Shown one piece after another: positions 17,087 through 24,947 of a DNA stretch of 64,000 nt. The stretch covers positions 310,001 through 374,000 of the forward strand of contig NZ_JAPJZI010000001.1 of NCBI RefSeq assembly GCF_027944115.1. The letters run 5' to 3'. The notes below the pieces were generated by a model. That model saw nothing but the letters and a program-made list of their open reading frames with translations. It did no database searches and had not been told where the DNA came from. This DNA is from Hoeflea prorocentri (lineage in GTDB: Bacteria; Pseudomonadota; Alphaproteobacteria; Rhizobiales; Rhizobiaceae). The stretch's first letter is position 1, and every line of letters starts with the position of its first letter. A program made the translations under genes and the position numbers.

Positions 17087-18339
17087 CCGATCCGCTTCAG
17101 CCGCCAAAAAAGAAAAACCCGCAAAAGCGCACCGTGTCGCCGACGCGGCCGCCGGAGGCGCGAAGCCGTGCATTTCTCGGATTGAGCGCGGCGGCAGCCG
17201 AGGGGCGATTTGCGCTGCAACACTGCGCGGAATGCGGAGCGGTTCAGTATCCGCCGCGCGATGCCTGTTCGAGCTGCCTATCGACCGAGCTGGCCTGGAA
17301 AGACACCGACCCCGCAGGGTCAATCCTGGCTGAAACCACGATCCGGACCTCGATGAAACTCTATTTCAAGGAGAGGGCGCCCTGGCGCACCGGCACTGTC
17401 AAACTCGATGCCGGTCCGGTGGTTATCTGTCACCTTCATGGTGATTGCGCCCGCAATGACCGGGTCAATCTGCTTAACCGCCTCGACCGGTCCGGACAGG
17501 CCGTTTTGTTTGCCGTCCCGCAAGAACGGAGCCCAAATATGGAAGATGATCCCCAACTCAGGGCGATGACCAGCGATCCGAAACACCGCCGGGTCCTGAT
17601 CGCGGATGCAAGGAATGCCAATGCACCGGCGCTTGCAAAGGCCCTGGTGGATGCCGGCGCTGCAACAGTTTTTGTCGGTGAAGCGGAAAGTTGGAGGCCT
17701 AACCCGGCTAGGGAAGCGCTCGAGGCGATTTCAAATGTTGTGATCCTGCCGCTTGATGTGACCGACACGGCCTCGGTTCAAGAACTCGCGGGAGAGATCG
17801 GCGGCAAGACGGATATCTTGATCAACAATGCCCGTTTTGTTCGTCCCGGCGGCGTGCTGGCGCGCGGTGATACCGCCTTTGCGCGCGATGAAATGGAGGT
17901 CAATTATCTGGGTCTGATGCGCCTTGCCCAGGCCTTCGGGCCGGGCATGTGCGGGCGAACGGCCGACGGTGACAATTCAGCGGTTGCCTGGGTGAATATC
18001 CTGTCCGTTCATGCGCTCTCCAACAGTCCGGATTATGGCTGTTTTTCAGCATCGAACGCCGCGGCGCGTTCGTTGAGCCAGAGCCTGCGGGCGGAATTCC
18101 GGGCGTCGGGCCTCAGGGTCATGAACGTCTATTGCGGACCGACAGAGGATGATTGGCATCAGCCGCTGCCGCCGCCCAAGGTGACGCCACAGGCGCTGGC
18201 ACGTGTGGTGCTGCAGGGTTTGCGTGACGGTCTTGAGGAAACCTGTTGCGGTGATGTGGCAAAGGACCTTTACGAGCGGTACCGCGACAATCCCAATGTT
18301 CTGGAACGGGAAATGACCCTGGCGGGAGACGGCGCATGA
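17083..18339 (+). CDS. DUF35 Zn-ribbon/OB-fold protein fused to a degenerate SDR domain
   Basis: A 418-residue two-domain protein. A basic, Pro-rich leader (1-30) is followed by a rubredoxin-like Zn ribbon with C48, C51, C62 and C65 and an OB fold to about residue 147, the ChsH2/DUF35 arrangement that partners thiolase-like enzymes. Residues about 168-400 have the SDR fold, including LINNAR (246-251) and a Ser at 308. However, the TGxxxGxG loop reads ADARNANAP and the YxxxK pair is F321...N325. Redox activity by the usual mechanism is thus improbable; the tail may be a structural or CoA-binding module. The gene is coupled to the thiolase-like gene by an ATGA overlap. There is no frameshift: the frame is open throughout. 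Confidence 0.88.
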   Translation: MTDPLQPPKKKNPQKRTVSPTRPPEARSRAFLGLSAAAAEGRFALQHCAECGAVQYPPRDACSSCLSTELAWKDTDPAGSILAETTIRTSMKLYFKERAPWRTGTVKLDAGPVVICHLHGDCARNDRVNLLNRLDRSGQAVLFAVPQERSPNMEDDPQLRAMTSDPKHRRVLIADARNANAPALAKALVDAGAATVFVGEAESWRPNPAREALEAISNVVILPLDVTDTASVQELAGEIGGKTDILINNARFVRPGGVLARGDTAFARDEMEVNYLGLMRLAQAFGPGMCGRTADGDNSAVAWVNILSVHALSNSPDYGCFSASNAAARSLSQSLRAEFRASGLRVMNVYCGPTEDDWHQPLPPPKVTPQALARVVLQGLRDGLEETCCGDVAKDLYERYRDNPNVLEREMTLAGDGA

Positions 18340-19124
18340 GCCAGGCCATTCTTCAAGCGCTTTGCGAAAAGGTGTCCGAGGGCGGCATCGAGATTGTCGA
18401 CCTCACCCATACACTGGACCCGGACTTTCCGGTCATTGTCCTGCCGCCCGAGTTCGGCCAGTGCGCACGGTTCCGGATGGAGGAAATCAGCGCCTACGAT
18501 CATCGCGGTCCGGCCTGGAAATGGCACAATATCAGCATGTCGGAACATACCGGGACCCATTTCGATGCGCCGGCGCACTGGATATCGGGCCGCGATCTTC
18601 CGAACAACTCGGTCGACGCAATCGCGCCGGGCGATTTCATCGGCCCGGTCAATGTTATCGATTGTTCTGAAGGGGCGGGCAAAGACGATGACTTCGAATT
18701 GACCCCGGATATCATCAAGGCCTGGGAGGATGAGTACGGAACGATTGAGGCCAATTCCTGGGTGCTCATGCGAACCGACTGGTCGAAAAGGTCGGGTGCC
18801 GCCTATCTCAATATGAAGGACGACGGCCCGCACTCACCGGGACCGACCCCGGAAGGCATCCGGTTTTTGATCGAGCAACGTGATATCCGCGGCTTCGGAA
18901 CGGAAACCGTCGGCACGGATGCCGGTCAGGCGAGCCATTATGAGCCGCCTTATCCGGCCCACTATTATCTCCACGGTGCCGGCAAATACGGCCTCCAGTG
19001 TCTCGCCAGTCTCGACCGGCTGCCGCCAAAGGGTGCGGTCCTTCTGGCTGCGCCGCTGAAGATCAAGAATGGAACAGGCAGCCCCTTGCGGGTTTTGGCG
19101 ATGGTTCCGGGTGGCCGGTCATGA
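18336..19124 (+). CDS. Cyclase family metal-dependent hydrolase (kynurenine formamidase-like)
   Basis: A 262-residue protein of the cyclase/KynB/isatin hydrolase superfamily. The metal-binding motif HTGTHFDAPAHW lies near residues 69-80, IVDLTHTLDPDFPV is the typical N-terminal strand, and a further acidic/His cluster follows in TVGTDAGQASHYEPP. Members hydrolyse N-formyl, lactam or ring C-N and C-C bonds using Mn or Zn. Here it may open a ring or lactone intermediate, which would be notable because no ring-cleavage dioxygenase is encoded nearby. It overlaps the preceding and following genes by four bases each. Confidence 0.87.
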   Translation: MSQAILQALCEKVSEGGIEIVDLTHTLDPDFPVIVLPPEFGQCARFRMEEISAYDHRGPAWKWHNISMSEHTGTHFDAPAHWISGRDLPNNSVDAIAPGDFIGPVNVIDCSEGAGKDDDFELTPDIIKAWEDEYGTIEANSWVLMRTDWSKRSGAAYLNMKDDGPHSPGPTPEGIRFLIEQRDIRGFGTETVGTDAGQASHYEPPYPAHYYLHGAGKYGLQCLASLDRLPPKGAVLLAAPLKIKNGTGSPLRVLAMVPGGRS

Positions 19125-19846
19125 GTGAGTACACCGCTATTATTACCGGGGCCAATAAGGGGATCGGCGCGGACCTTGCGGCGCGTTTGCTGGAGAAGAA
19201 TTACCGTGTCATCTCGGTCGCGCGGCACGCGCCCCAGGTTTCTCACCCGAACCTGTTTTCCGTGGAGGCCGACCTTCTCGACGAGGATGCTGTTACGAAG
19301 GCGGCAGCCGAGATCGCATCGACCCACAATGTAACCCACCTGATTCACAATGCCGGCCTGATCTGGCCGAACCTTGTCGAAGATGCAAAGCCGTCCGACA
19401 TAACAGGGCTTGCCCAGCTTCATCTTGGCTCCGCACTGACCTTGCTGCAGGCCGTATTGCCGTCGATGAAAAATGCCGGTTTCGGGCGCATCATGTTCAA
19501 TGGATCGCGAGCGGCGCTTGGCGTGCCAACGCGAACAGCCTACAGCGCCAGCAAGGCCGCCATGATCGGCATGGCGAGGACATGGGCGCTGGAACTTGCA
19601 CCCCATGGCATAACTGTGAATGTGGTTGCGCCGGGGCCGATCCAGACGGACAATTTTTGGGGCATCGTTGAAAAGGGAAGTCAGCAGGAAACCGATCTGG
19701 CCAAGCGAATTCCCGTTGGCAGGCTGGGCCGTGTCGAGGATGTTTCAAACGCCTTTTTGTTCTTTTGCGATCCGGCCAACAGTTTCGTCACCGGACAGAC
19801 GCTTTACGTGTGCGGTGGAGCAAGCGTTGGGACAATCACCATCTGA
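19121..19846 (+). CDS. SDR family oxidoreductase (possible cis-dihydrodiol dehydrogenase or 3-oxoacyl reductase)
   Basis: A 241-residue classical short-chain dehydrogenase with all catalytic features: TGANKGIG for nucleotide binding (residues 9-16), HNAG, a catalytic Ser in FNGSRA, and YSASK. APGPI and the VTGQTLYVCGG C-terminus are FabG-like. In an oxygenase operon the natural role is oxidation of the cis-diol product, or of a hydroxyacyl-CoA. It is last in the operon, and ATG 19121 overlaps the cyclase stop. In contrast to the pseudo-SDR tail two genes upstream, it should be active. Confidence 0.9.
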   Translation: MSEYTAIITGANKGIGADLAARLLEKNYRVISVARHAPQVSHPNLFSVEADLLDEDAVTKAAAEIASTHNVTHLIHNAGLIWPNLVEDAKPSDITGLAQLHLGSALTLLQAVLPSMKNAGFGRIMFNGSRAALGVPTRTAYSASKAAMIGMARTWALELAPHGITVNVVAPGPIQTDNFWGIVEKGSQQETDLAKRIPVGRLGRVEDVSNAFLFFCDPANSFVTGQTLYVCGGASVGTITI

Positions 19847-19914
19847 CCATGGCACCCGGCACTGCTAAATGATGAGCTCTGTTGCAGCGTATGCGTTTCC
19901 GCGGGCCGCTGCAG

Positions 19915-20421
19915 TCAGTACCATGTCAGCATCCTGCAGGTTTCGTTCGACACAATGGCGCTGGCGCTCTCCTGTGTCATTCCGCCGTAGCTGTTGGCGG
20001 CGCGGTATTCCATGGTGAAAACATTGGTGCCGTCCGACGATACCGGTGTCGGCCGGGTCTCGATATGCCGGAAACTGGCGGGATCACTCAAATCTCGTTT
20101 TACCGCCCTCACCAACGGTTCGAAGGACGCATCCCATCTGGAAAGGCAGTGTTGCGCATAAACGTTGGTCGATGCGACATCTGTTGCATTATTGTCCCTG
20201 TTGTAGCCAATGAAATATCCGACGAGAAACAGGGCTGCAAACGCCAGTGCGCCCAGACCAACCAGCGCCGGCTTTCTCACACGTGGTGGATCAGACGGTT
20301 GCTCTTCGGCTTCCGCTTCGTTCGGTTTCCCGGCCCTGGCGTCGTTGTATTCCGCACGGGTGATCCTGCCAGCCCGGAGCATCCGCTTTAGCCTGACAAG
20401 GCCTTCATCCCCATAAGCCAC
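19915..20421 (-). CDS. Hypothetical membrane-anchored protein with short SHOCT-like N-terminus
   Basis: A 168-residue protein from the GTG at 20421, chosen for the GGAG seven bases upstream; ATG 20463 and GTG 20493 are in-frame alternatives. Residues about 6-30 (LVRLKRMLRAGRITRAEYNDAR) look like a SHOCT oligomerisation motif. A Pro/Glu-rich linker, one transmembrane segment (LVGLGALAFAALFLVGYFIGY) and a periplasmic domain of about 95 residues with two Cys (AQHC and NETC) follow. The region LSDPASFRHIETRPTPV resembles small secreted domains of unknown function found in many proteobacteria. No function is proposed. Confidence 0.7.
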   Translation of the reverse strand: MAYGDEGLVRLKRMLRAGRITRAEYNDARAGKPNEAEAEEQPSDPPRVRKPALVGLGALAFAALFLVGYFIGYNRDNNATDVASTNVYAQHCLSRWDASFEPLVRAVKRDLSDPASFRHIETRPTPVSSDGTNVFTMEYRAANSYGGMTQESASAIVSNETCRMLTWY

Positions 20422-20665
20422 GGTCAATCTCCGTGTTTGTCCGCCCGACAGATATTGGAGCATATTTGCGTAAATAAACCGTAATCGCTGCACCTGTGGT
20501 TGCAGTTCCGCCTTGTCGCGTATGACGTTGTTCGACGGCCGGAAATGACGGCGGTTTTACGGATTTTAATATTGTTTGTTCGTTTCGGCTGATCCGCTTG
20601 GCGACACCCCGCGTAATACCTCATGCCGGCGCACATGGATCAATAGTCTCACAGGAGAACTCGAA

Positions 20666-21145
20666 ATGTTCAGACGTACCCTTATTGCCGCCATTGCTGT
20701 CGTGCCGCTTGCTTTCGGCACGGTTGCAGCCAAGGCCGCCGACATCGTCGATACGGCCGTTTCTGCCGGGAACTTCAACACGCTGGTCGCCGCTGTTCAG
20801 GCTGCCGGACTTGTCGACACGCTGAAAGGCGAGGGCCCGTTTACGGTTTTCGCTCCGACGGACGAAGCCTTTGAAAAACTGCCGGCGGGAACCGTCGAGG
20901 ATCTGCTGAAGCCTGAAAACAAAGACCAACTGGTTGCCGTGCTGACGTACCATGTCATCCCGGGAAAGGTCATGTCGGGTGACATCGCAGGCAAGAAAAT
21001 GGGCGTTAAAACCGTTCAGGGCAGTGAGCTGATGGTCGACGCCATGGATGGCGTCAAGGTGGACAATGCGTCTGTCGTGACCGCGGACATCGAAACGTCG
21101 AATGGCGTGATCCACGTTATCGACCAGGTCGTCCTGCCGAAATAG
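20666..21145 (+). CDS. Secreted fasciclin (FAS1) domain protein
   Basis: A 159-residue protein consisting of a signal peptide (to about AAKAA) and one complete FAS1 domain. The domain is recognised by the [15 protein letters not shown] box (H1 region) and the YHVIPG box, and ends in [13 protein letters not shown], the standard FAS1 end. Such proteins are small periplasmic or surface proteins linked to adhesion, but their bacterial role is poorly defined. The start follows ACAGGAGAA. It is monocistronic, with a strong hairpin at 21163. Confidence 0.93.
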   Translation: MFRRTLIAAIAVVPLAFGTVAAKAADIVDTAVSAGNFNTLVAAVQAAGLVDTLKGEGPFTVFAPTDEAFEKLPAGTVEDLLKPENKDQLVAVLTYHVIPGKVMSGDIAGKKMGVKTVQGSELMVDAMDGVKVDNASVVTADIETSNGVIHVIDQVVLPK

Positions 21146-21162
21146 GTCACGGCACTTTCAAT

Positions 21163-21191
21163 GGCGAGGCCGGGGAAAAACCGGCCTCGCC
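21163..21191 (+). terminator. Strong hairpin after the fasciclin gene
   Basis: A perfect 11-bp stem (GGCGAGGCCGG and CCGGCCTCGCC) closes a 7-base loop, GGAAAAA. The following sequence is TTGAAAAA, so the U-run is weak on this strand, but the position 18 bases after the stop codon fits termination. Confidence 0.65.
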
Positions 21192-21348
21192 TTGAAAAAG
21201 ACGCCTGGTGGATTCGTTTCCGGCGCGTCGGTGCCTGAGATGGCGCGCAAAACGTCCTCATACGGGGGCTTCCCTGCGAAACGGCAAACAGGATCAATCG
21301 CCCTTTCAAAAGGGTTGTAGATCGGAACGGAGATCAGGAGGGTGACCA

Positions 21349-22491
21349 TTGTCACAACACGGTGTTCCTGACCTTCCGGTTTTGACCCGTTTTGAGCAGG
21401 TGGCCGACGGTTCGTTATACGCACGTCTTCCTGATGATTGGCAGATCGGCATAGCCGATGTTGTCGATTCGACCGGTGCAATTGCCAACGGGCATTACAA
21501 ATCCGTCAATTTTGCAGGCGCGGCCACGATCAGCGCCGTTTCGAATTCCTCAGGCGGCAGACTGCCGCTTTTTGCATTTGGTGGCGATGGCGCGCAATTT
21601 GTTGTGCGACCGGAACAGGCGCAAGCCGCATCAAGTGCGCTTGCCCAGGTATCCCATTGGGTCAAAGGCCAGCTCGAACTGGATTTGCGTGTCGGCATGA
21701 CCAGCATTGCCGCAATCCGGGCCGCCGGTTTCGATGTGCGGGCCGCTTACTGGCGGGCGTCGGATCACGTGCAATATTCGCTTTTTACCGGGGGTGGCCT
21801 CGAATGGGCAGAGAAGCAGCTAAAGGGCGGCCATTTCGCGATCAGGCCGACTGGCGATGAAGGTGACCCGGACCTGTCGGGTCTATCGTGCCAGTGGGGC
21901 CCTGTGATGTCCACGCGCGGCAAGATCATCTCATTGATCGTCAAGCCTGCTTCCGGTTCAAAACCTGCCGCTTTTGAGAAGGCGACGCGAAAAATCATCA
22001 AGGCTCTTGGCAAGGCAAAGGCGGTGAACCCCGTTCCTGATGCCGGTCCGGACGTGCGATGGCCCGGTGCTTCCATCGATCTGCAATCCAAGACAATTAC
22101 CGGGTCCGGTTTTGACGCCTTGAAGAAGGCCTGGACGATTGTCCGAACGCTGTTTTACTGGTCACTGTTCAAGGCAGCTGCTCCGTTGCGAGGCCTCGCG
22201 CCAACCCGGTACCGCGCCGACATTTCTGCAAATTCGGATTTCCGCAAATTCAATGACGGACTGATGATGACCGTTGATTGTTCACCCGGTTCGATAGACG
22301 GTCTGAAGACTATTCTGGAACGGGCCGAGCGCGACGGGGTGATCCGGTTCGGCCTTCATGTACAGGACGAGGCGCTGATTACCTGTGTGGTTCCATCCGT
22401 TTTCGAAAGAAACCACATGCACTTTATCGACGGGTCGGGGGGCGGATATGCGTCGGCTGCGAAGCAATTGCGCGCCAATGGCCGTTCGTGA
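21349..22491 (+). CDS. DUF3095 protein (class III cyclase-like fold)
   Basis: A 380-residue protein of the DUF3095 family. The N-terminus RFEQVADGSLYARLPDDWQIGIADVVDSTGAI and the box FAFGGDGAQFVV are its signatures. The DVVDST and GGDGA elements resemble the two metal-binding loops of class III nucleotide cyclases, so a cyclase-related activity is a fair guess, but the family has no established one. A second, less conserved half carries the stretch ALAPTRYRADISANSDFRKFNDGLMMTVDC. The TTG start is supported by AGGAGG at 21337-21342. Confidence 0.85.
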   Translation: MSQHGVPDLPVLTRFEQVADGSLYARLPDDWQIGIADVVDSTGAIANGHYKSVNFAGAATISAVSNSSGGRLPLFAFGGDGAQFVVRPEQAQAASSALAQVSHWVKGQLELDLRVGMTSIAAIRAAGFDVRAAYWRASDHVQYSLFTGGGLEWAEKQLKGGHFAIRPTGDEGDPDLSGLSCQWGPVMSTRGKIISLIVKPASGSKPAAFEKATRKIIKALGKAKAVNPVPDAGPDVRWPGASIDLQSKTITGSGFDALKKAWTIVRTLFYWSLFKAAAPLRGLAPTRYRADISANSDFRKFNDGLMMTVDCSPGSIDGLKTILERAERDGVIRFGLHVQDEALITCVVPSVFERNHMHFIDGSGGGYASAAKQLRANGRS

Positions 22492-22973
22492 CTTGACGCG
22501 ACAATAGCCGGTTTCGTCAACAGGTTTTCTATCGGCTCCAATGAAGCCTGCGTATAACATACAAGAAAAAGGTTCGCGGTCCCGGTGCTTACGGCCGTTG
22601 TGTCCGACTTCTCGACGTAATGATATATATCTTTATTGTGCTTCTTTTAGTCTTATTTATGCACAGTACAGGTTATAATTGCCGAGCGGAGTATTTTACA
22701 AGTTAACCTATTTTTTACCGTAAAACAGATAGGTTTCTTGAACAGATGTCTTTGGTTGTAATGACTTCAACCATCCGGAATTCCCTCAAGTTCATGATGA
22801 ATTTTCGCGGACACATTGTTTGCGAAAGGCTGGAGTACGGCTCGCCAAGGCGCCATCGGCGTATTGGTTGACTGTAAATCGTCGGTCAGGCATGTGCAGA
22901 GCGGCCACAATTGGCGATCTCTCGTTTGTCCGCCTGTCGATGAGGTAGCAACTTGGACCCTGGGAGACCGGCC
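22492..22973. other. AT-rich intergenic region upstream of the chemotaxis receptor gene
   Basis: About 480 bases with no credible gene; two 60-67-residue open frames overlap each other and have no family features. The stretch 22620-22750 is distinctly AT-rich and probably holds the promoter for the downstream receptor gene. I could not identify a specific sigma-factor site. Confidence 0.5.
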
Positions 22974-24728
22974 GTGCTTTCATCCAATTCAGCATTAGTT
23001 CTCAGTGCTTTGCACAAATCACTGGCGATTATCGAGTTTGACCTGAATGGCAATATCCTCGACGCAAACCAGAATTTTTGTACAGCGCTCGGTTATGACC
23101 GTGCCGAGATCGTCGGCAAGCATCACAGCATGTTCGTCAAACCGAGTGAGGCTCAGAGCGCCGAATATCAGGAGTTCTGGTCGCGGCTGAGGAGCGGCGA
23201 GTTCCAGTCGGGTGAATACAGGCGGTTTGGGAAGGACGGCAATGAGGTCTGGATCCAGGCCACTTACAACGCTGTTTTGGGTCGAGGCGGAAAACCCTCC
23301 AAAATTGTAAAATGTGCAACGGACATTACCGAAGCCACATTGAAGGCTATGGAGGATGGCGCCAAGCTTGAAGCCATATCTCGTGCGCAGGCAATCATCG
23401 AATTCGATCCGACCGGCGTGATCCTGACCGCCAATGAGAATTTCTGTGCAACCGTTGGATACGGGCTGGAAGAGATCGTCGGTCAACATCACCGGATGTT
23501 TGTTGATCCCGAATATGCAAAGCAGCCCGAATATGACGCGTTCTGGAAGAGGCTGGCGGAGGGCGAATTTGTTGCTGAAGAGTTCAAGCGCTTCGGTAAG
23601 GGAAACAAGGAAATCTGGATCCAGGCCTCCTACAACCCGATTTTCGACGCGGACGGCAAAGTCATCAAAGTCGTCAAGTTCGCGACGGATATCACGGGCC
23701 GCGTGCATGCCGTCAACGAAATCGGCAAAAGTCTGACAAGGCTGGCGGAAGGAGATCTTCTGCAGCGCATCGAAGAGCCCTTCATCCCTTCGCTTGACAG
23801 TCTGAGAAGCGATTTCAACAACTCTGTCGAGAGGCTTGAGGCGGCGCTGAACCAGGTCGGGCTGAATGCCTCGGTGATCATGGGCGGAACGTCGGAGATA
23901 AAATCAGCGTCGGACGAGTTGGCAAGGCGGACGGAACAGCAGGCAGCATCGGTGGAAGAGACCGCTGCCGCGGTGGAGCAGATTGCCGCCACGGTAAAGA
24001 CAACGGCGCAGCGTGCCGAAGAGGCAGGAAACCTCTCTCAAACGACCAAGTCGGAAGCAGAGAAGTCCGGTTCTGTCGTAGATGAAGCGGTTCTCGCGAT
24101 GGATGAAATCAAGGACTCGTCCGACAAGATCGCCAACATCATCGGGATGATCGACGATATCGCCTTCCAGACCAATCTTCTTGCGCTGAACGCGGGCGTG
24201 GAAGCGGCACGGGCAGGTGAAGCAGGCAAGGGTTTTGCCGTTGTTGCGCAGGAGGTGCGCGAACTCGCTCAGCGCTCGGCATCAGCCGCAAAGGACATAA
24301 GGGCCCTGATCACCACATCCGGCGGACAGGTACAGTCGGGCGTTGATCTGGTTGCCGAAACGGGGCAGGCCCTGAAGTCCATCGTCAGCTCAATCGTTGA
24401 AGTGACCGACCATGTGTCGGCGATTGTCGAAGCATCGCAGGAGCAGTCCAACGGGCTGGATGAAATCAATCGCGCAGTCAACACGATTGATGAGGGCACA
24501 CAGCAGAACGCCGCCATGGCCGAAGAGGCAACCGCCGCCAGCCATACGCTGGAATCGGAGGCGGTGGCCCTGTCGAATATGCTCAAACAGTTCAGGCTCA
24601 CGGCCGCCAAATCGATTGCAGCAAAGACCGAAGTCCCGCAATCGTCGCCGGCCAAACCTGCCGCAGCAGCAATGCCTGCGTTTGACGGCAATGCGGCAGT
24701 CGACAGTGATAACTGGGCGGAATTTTGA
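22974..24728 (+). CDS. Soluble methyl-accepting chemotaxis protein with two PAS domains
   Basis: A 584-residue receptor without transmembrane segments, so cytoplasmic. Two PAS domains in tandem (about residues 10-125 and 130-247) are near-duplicates: both contain FDxxGxILxANxNFCxxxGY, VGxHHxMFV and EVWIQATYN or EIWIQASYN. They resemble Aer-type, possibly FAD- or haem-binding, PAS modules. A signalling coiled coil follows, with the conserved hairpin tip [23 protein letters not shown]. The C-terminal DNWAEF resembles the xWxxF docking peptide for the methylation enzymes. GTG 22974 (GGGAG seven bases upstream) is preferred; TTG 22953 (GAGGT upstream) is an alternative. Confidence 0.9.
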   Translation: MLSSNSALVLSALHKSLAIIEFDLNGNILDANQNFCTALGYDRAEIVGKHHSMFVKPSEAQSAEYQEFWSRLRSGEFQSGEYRRFGKDGNEVWIQATYNAVLGRGGKPSKIVKCATDITEATLKAMEDGAKLEAISRAQAIIEFDPTGVILTANENFCATVGYGLEEIVGQHHRMFVDPEYAKQPEYDAFWKRLAEGEFVAEEFKRFGKGNKEIWIQASYNPIFDADGKVIKVVKFATDITGRVHAVNEIGKSLTRLAEGDLLQRIEEPFIPSLDSLRSDFNNSVERLEAALNQVGLNASVIMGGTSEIKSASDELARRTEQQAASVEETAAAVEQIAATVKTTAQRAEEAGNLSQTTKSEAEKSGSVVDEAVLAMDEIKDSSDKIANIIGMIDDIAFQTNLLALNAGVEAARAGEAGKGFAVVAQEVRELAQRSASAAKDIRALITTSGGQVQSGVDLVAETGQALKSIVSSIVEVTDHVSAIVEASQEQSNGLDEINRAVNTIDEGTQQNAAMAEEATAASHTLESEAVALSNMLKQFRLTAAKSIAAKTEVPQSSPAKPAAAAMPAFDGNAAVDSDNWAEF

Positions 24729-24739
24729 TCAACACAAGG

Positions 24740-24770
24740 CGCGCGACAGCTCTGTCGCGCGTTCCGTTTT
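24740..24770 (+). terminator. Rho-independent terminator after the chemotaxis receptor
   Basis: The arms CGCGCGACAG and CTGTCGCGCG form a 10-bp stem, followed by TTCCGTTTT. It is located 12 bases after the stop codon. Confidence 0.7.
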
Positions 24771-24947
24771 GGCTTTCACGCCTCTTCCTGCATCCTCATG
24801 ATCCGCCAGTTGCCGTGACGTATTGCCGCTGATGTCGATAGCGCAACCGCGGTTGAACGTTGTTATCCAGTCAAACGAACCGGTGCACTGCCGTTGCCGG
24901 CAGAGCTTGCCCGGCGGCGAGCCCGATTGTGCCTATTGGAGAAACAC

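Noticed and set aside
17083-18339. Frameshift or assembly fusion as the cause of the DUF35-SDR protein
   Set aside because: The frame is open throughout with ordinary codon use, and both flanking genes overlap it by exactly four bases, so an intact fusion gene is more likely.
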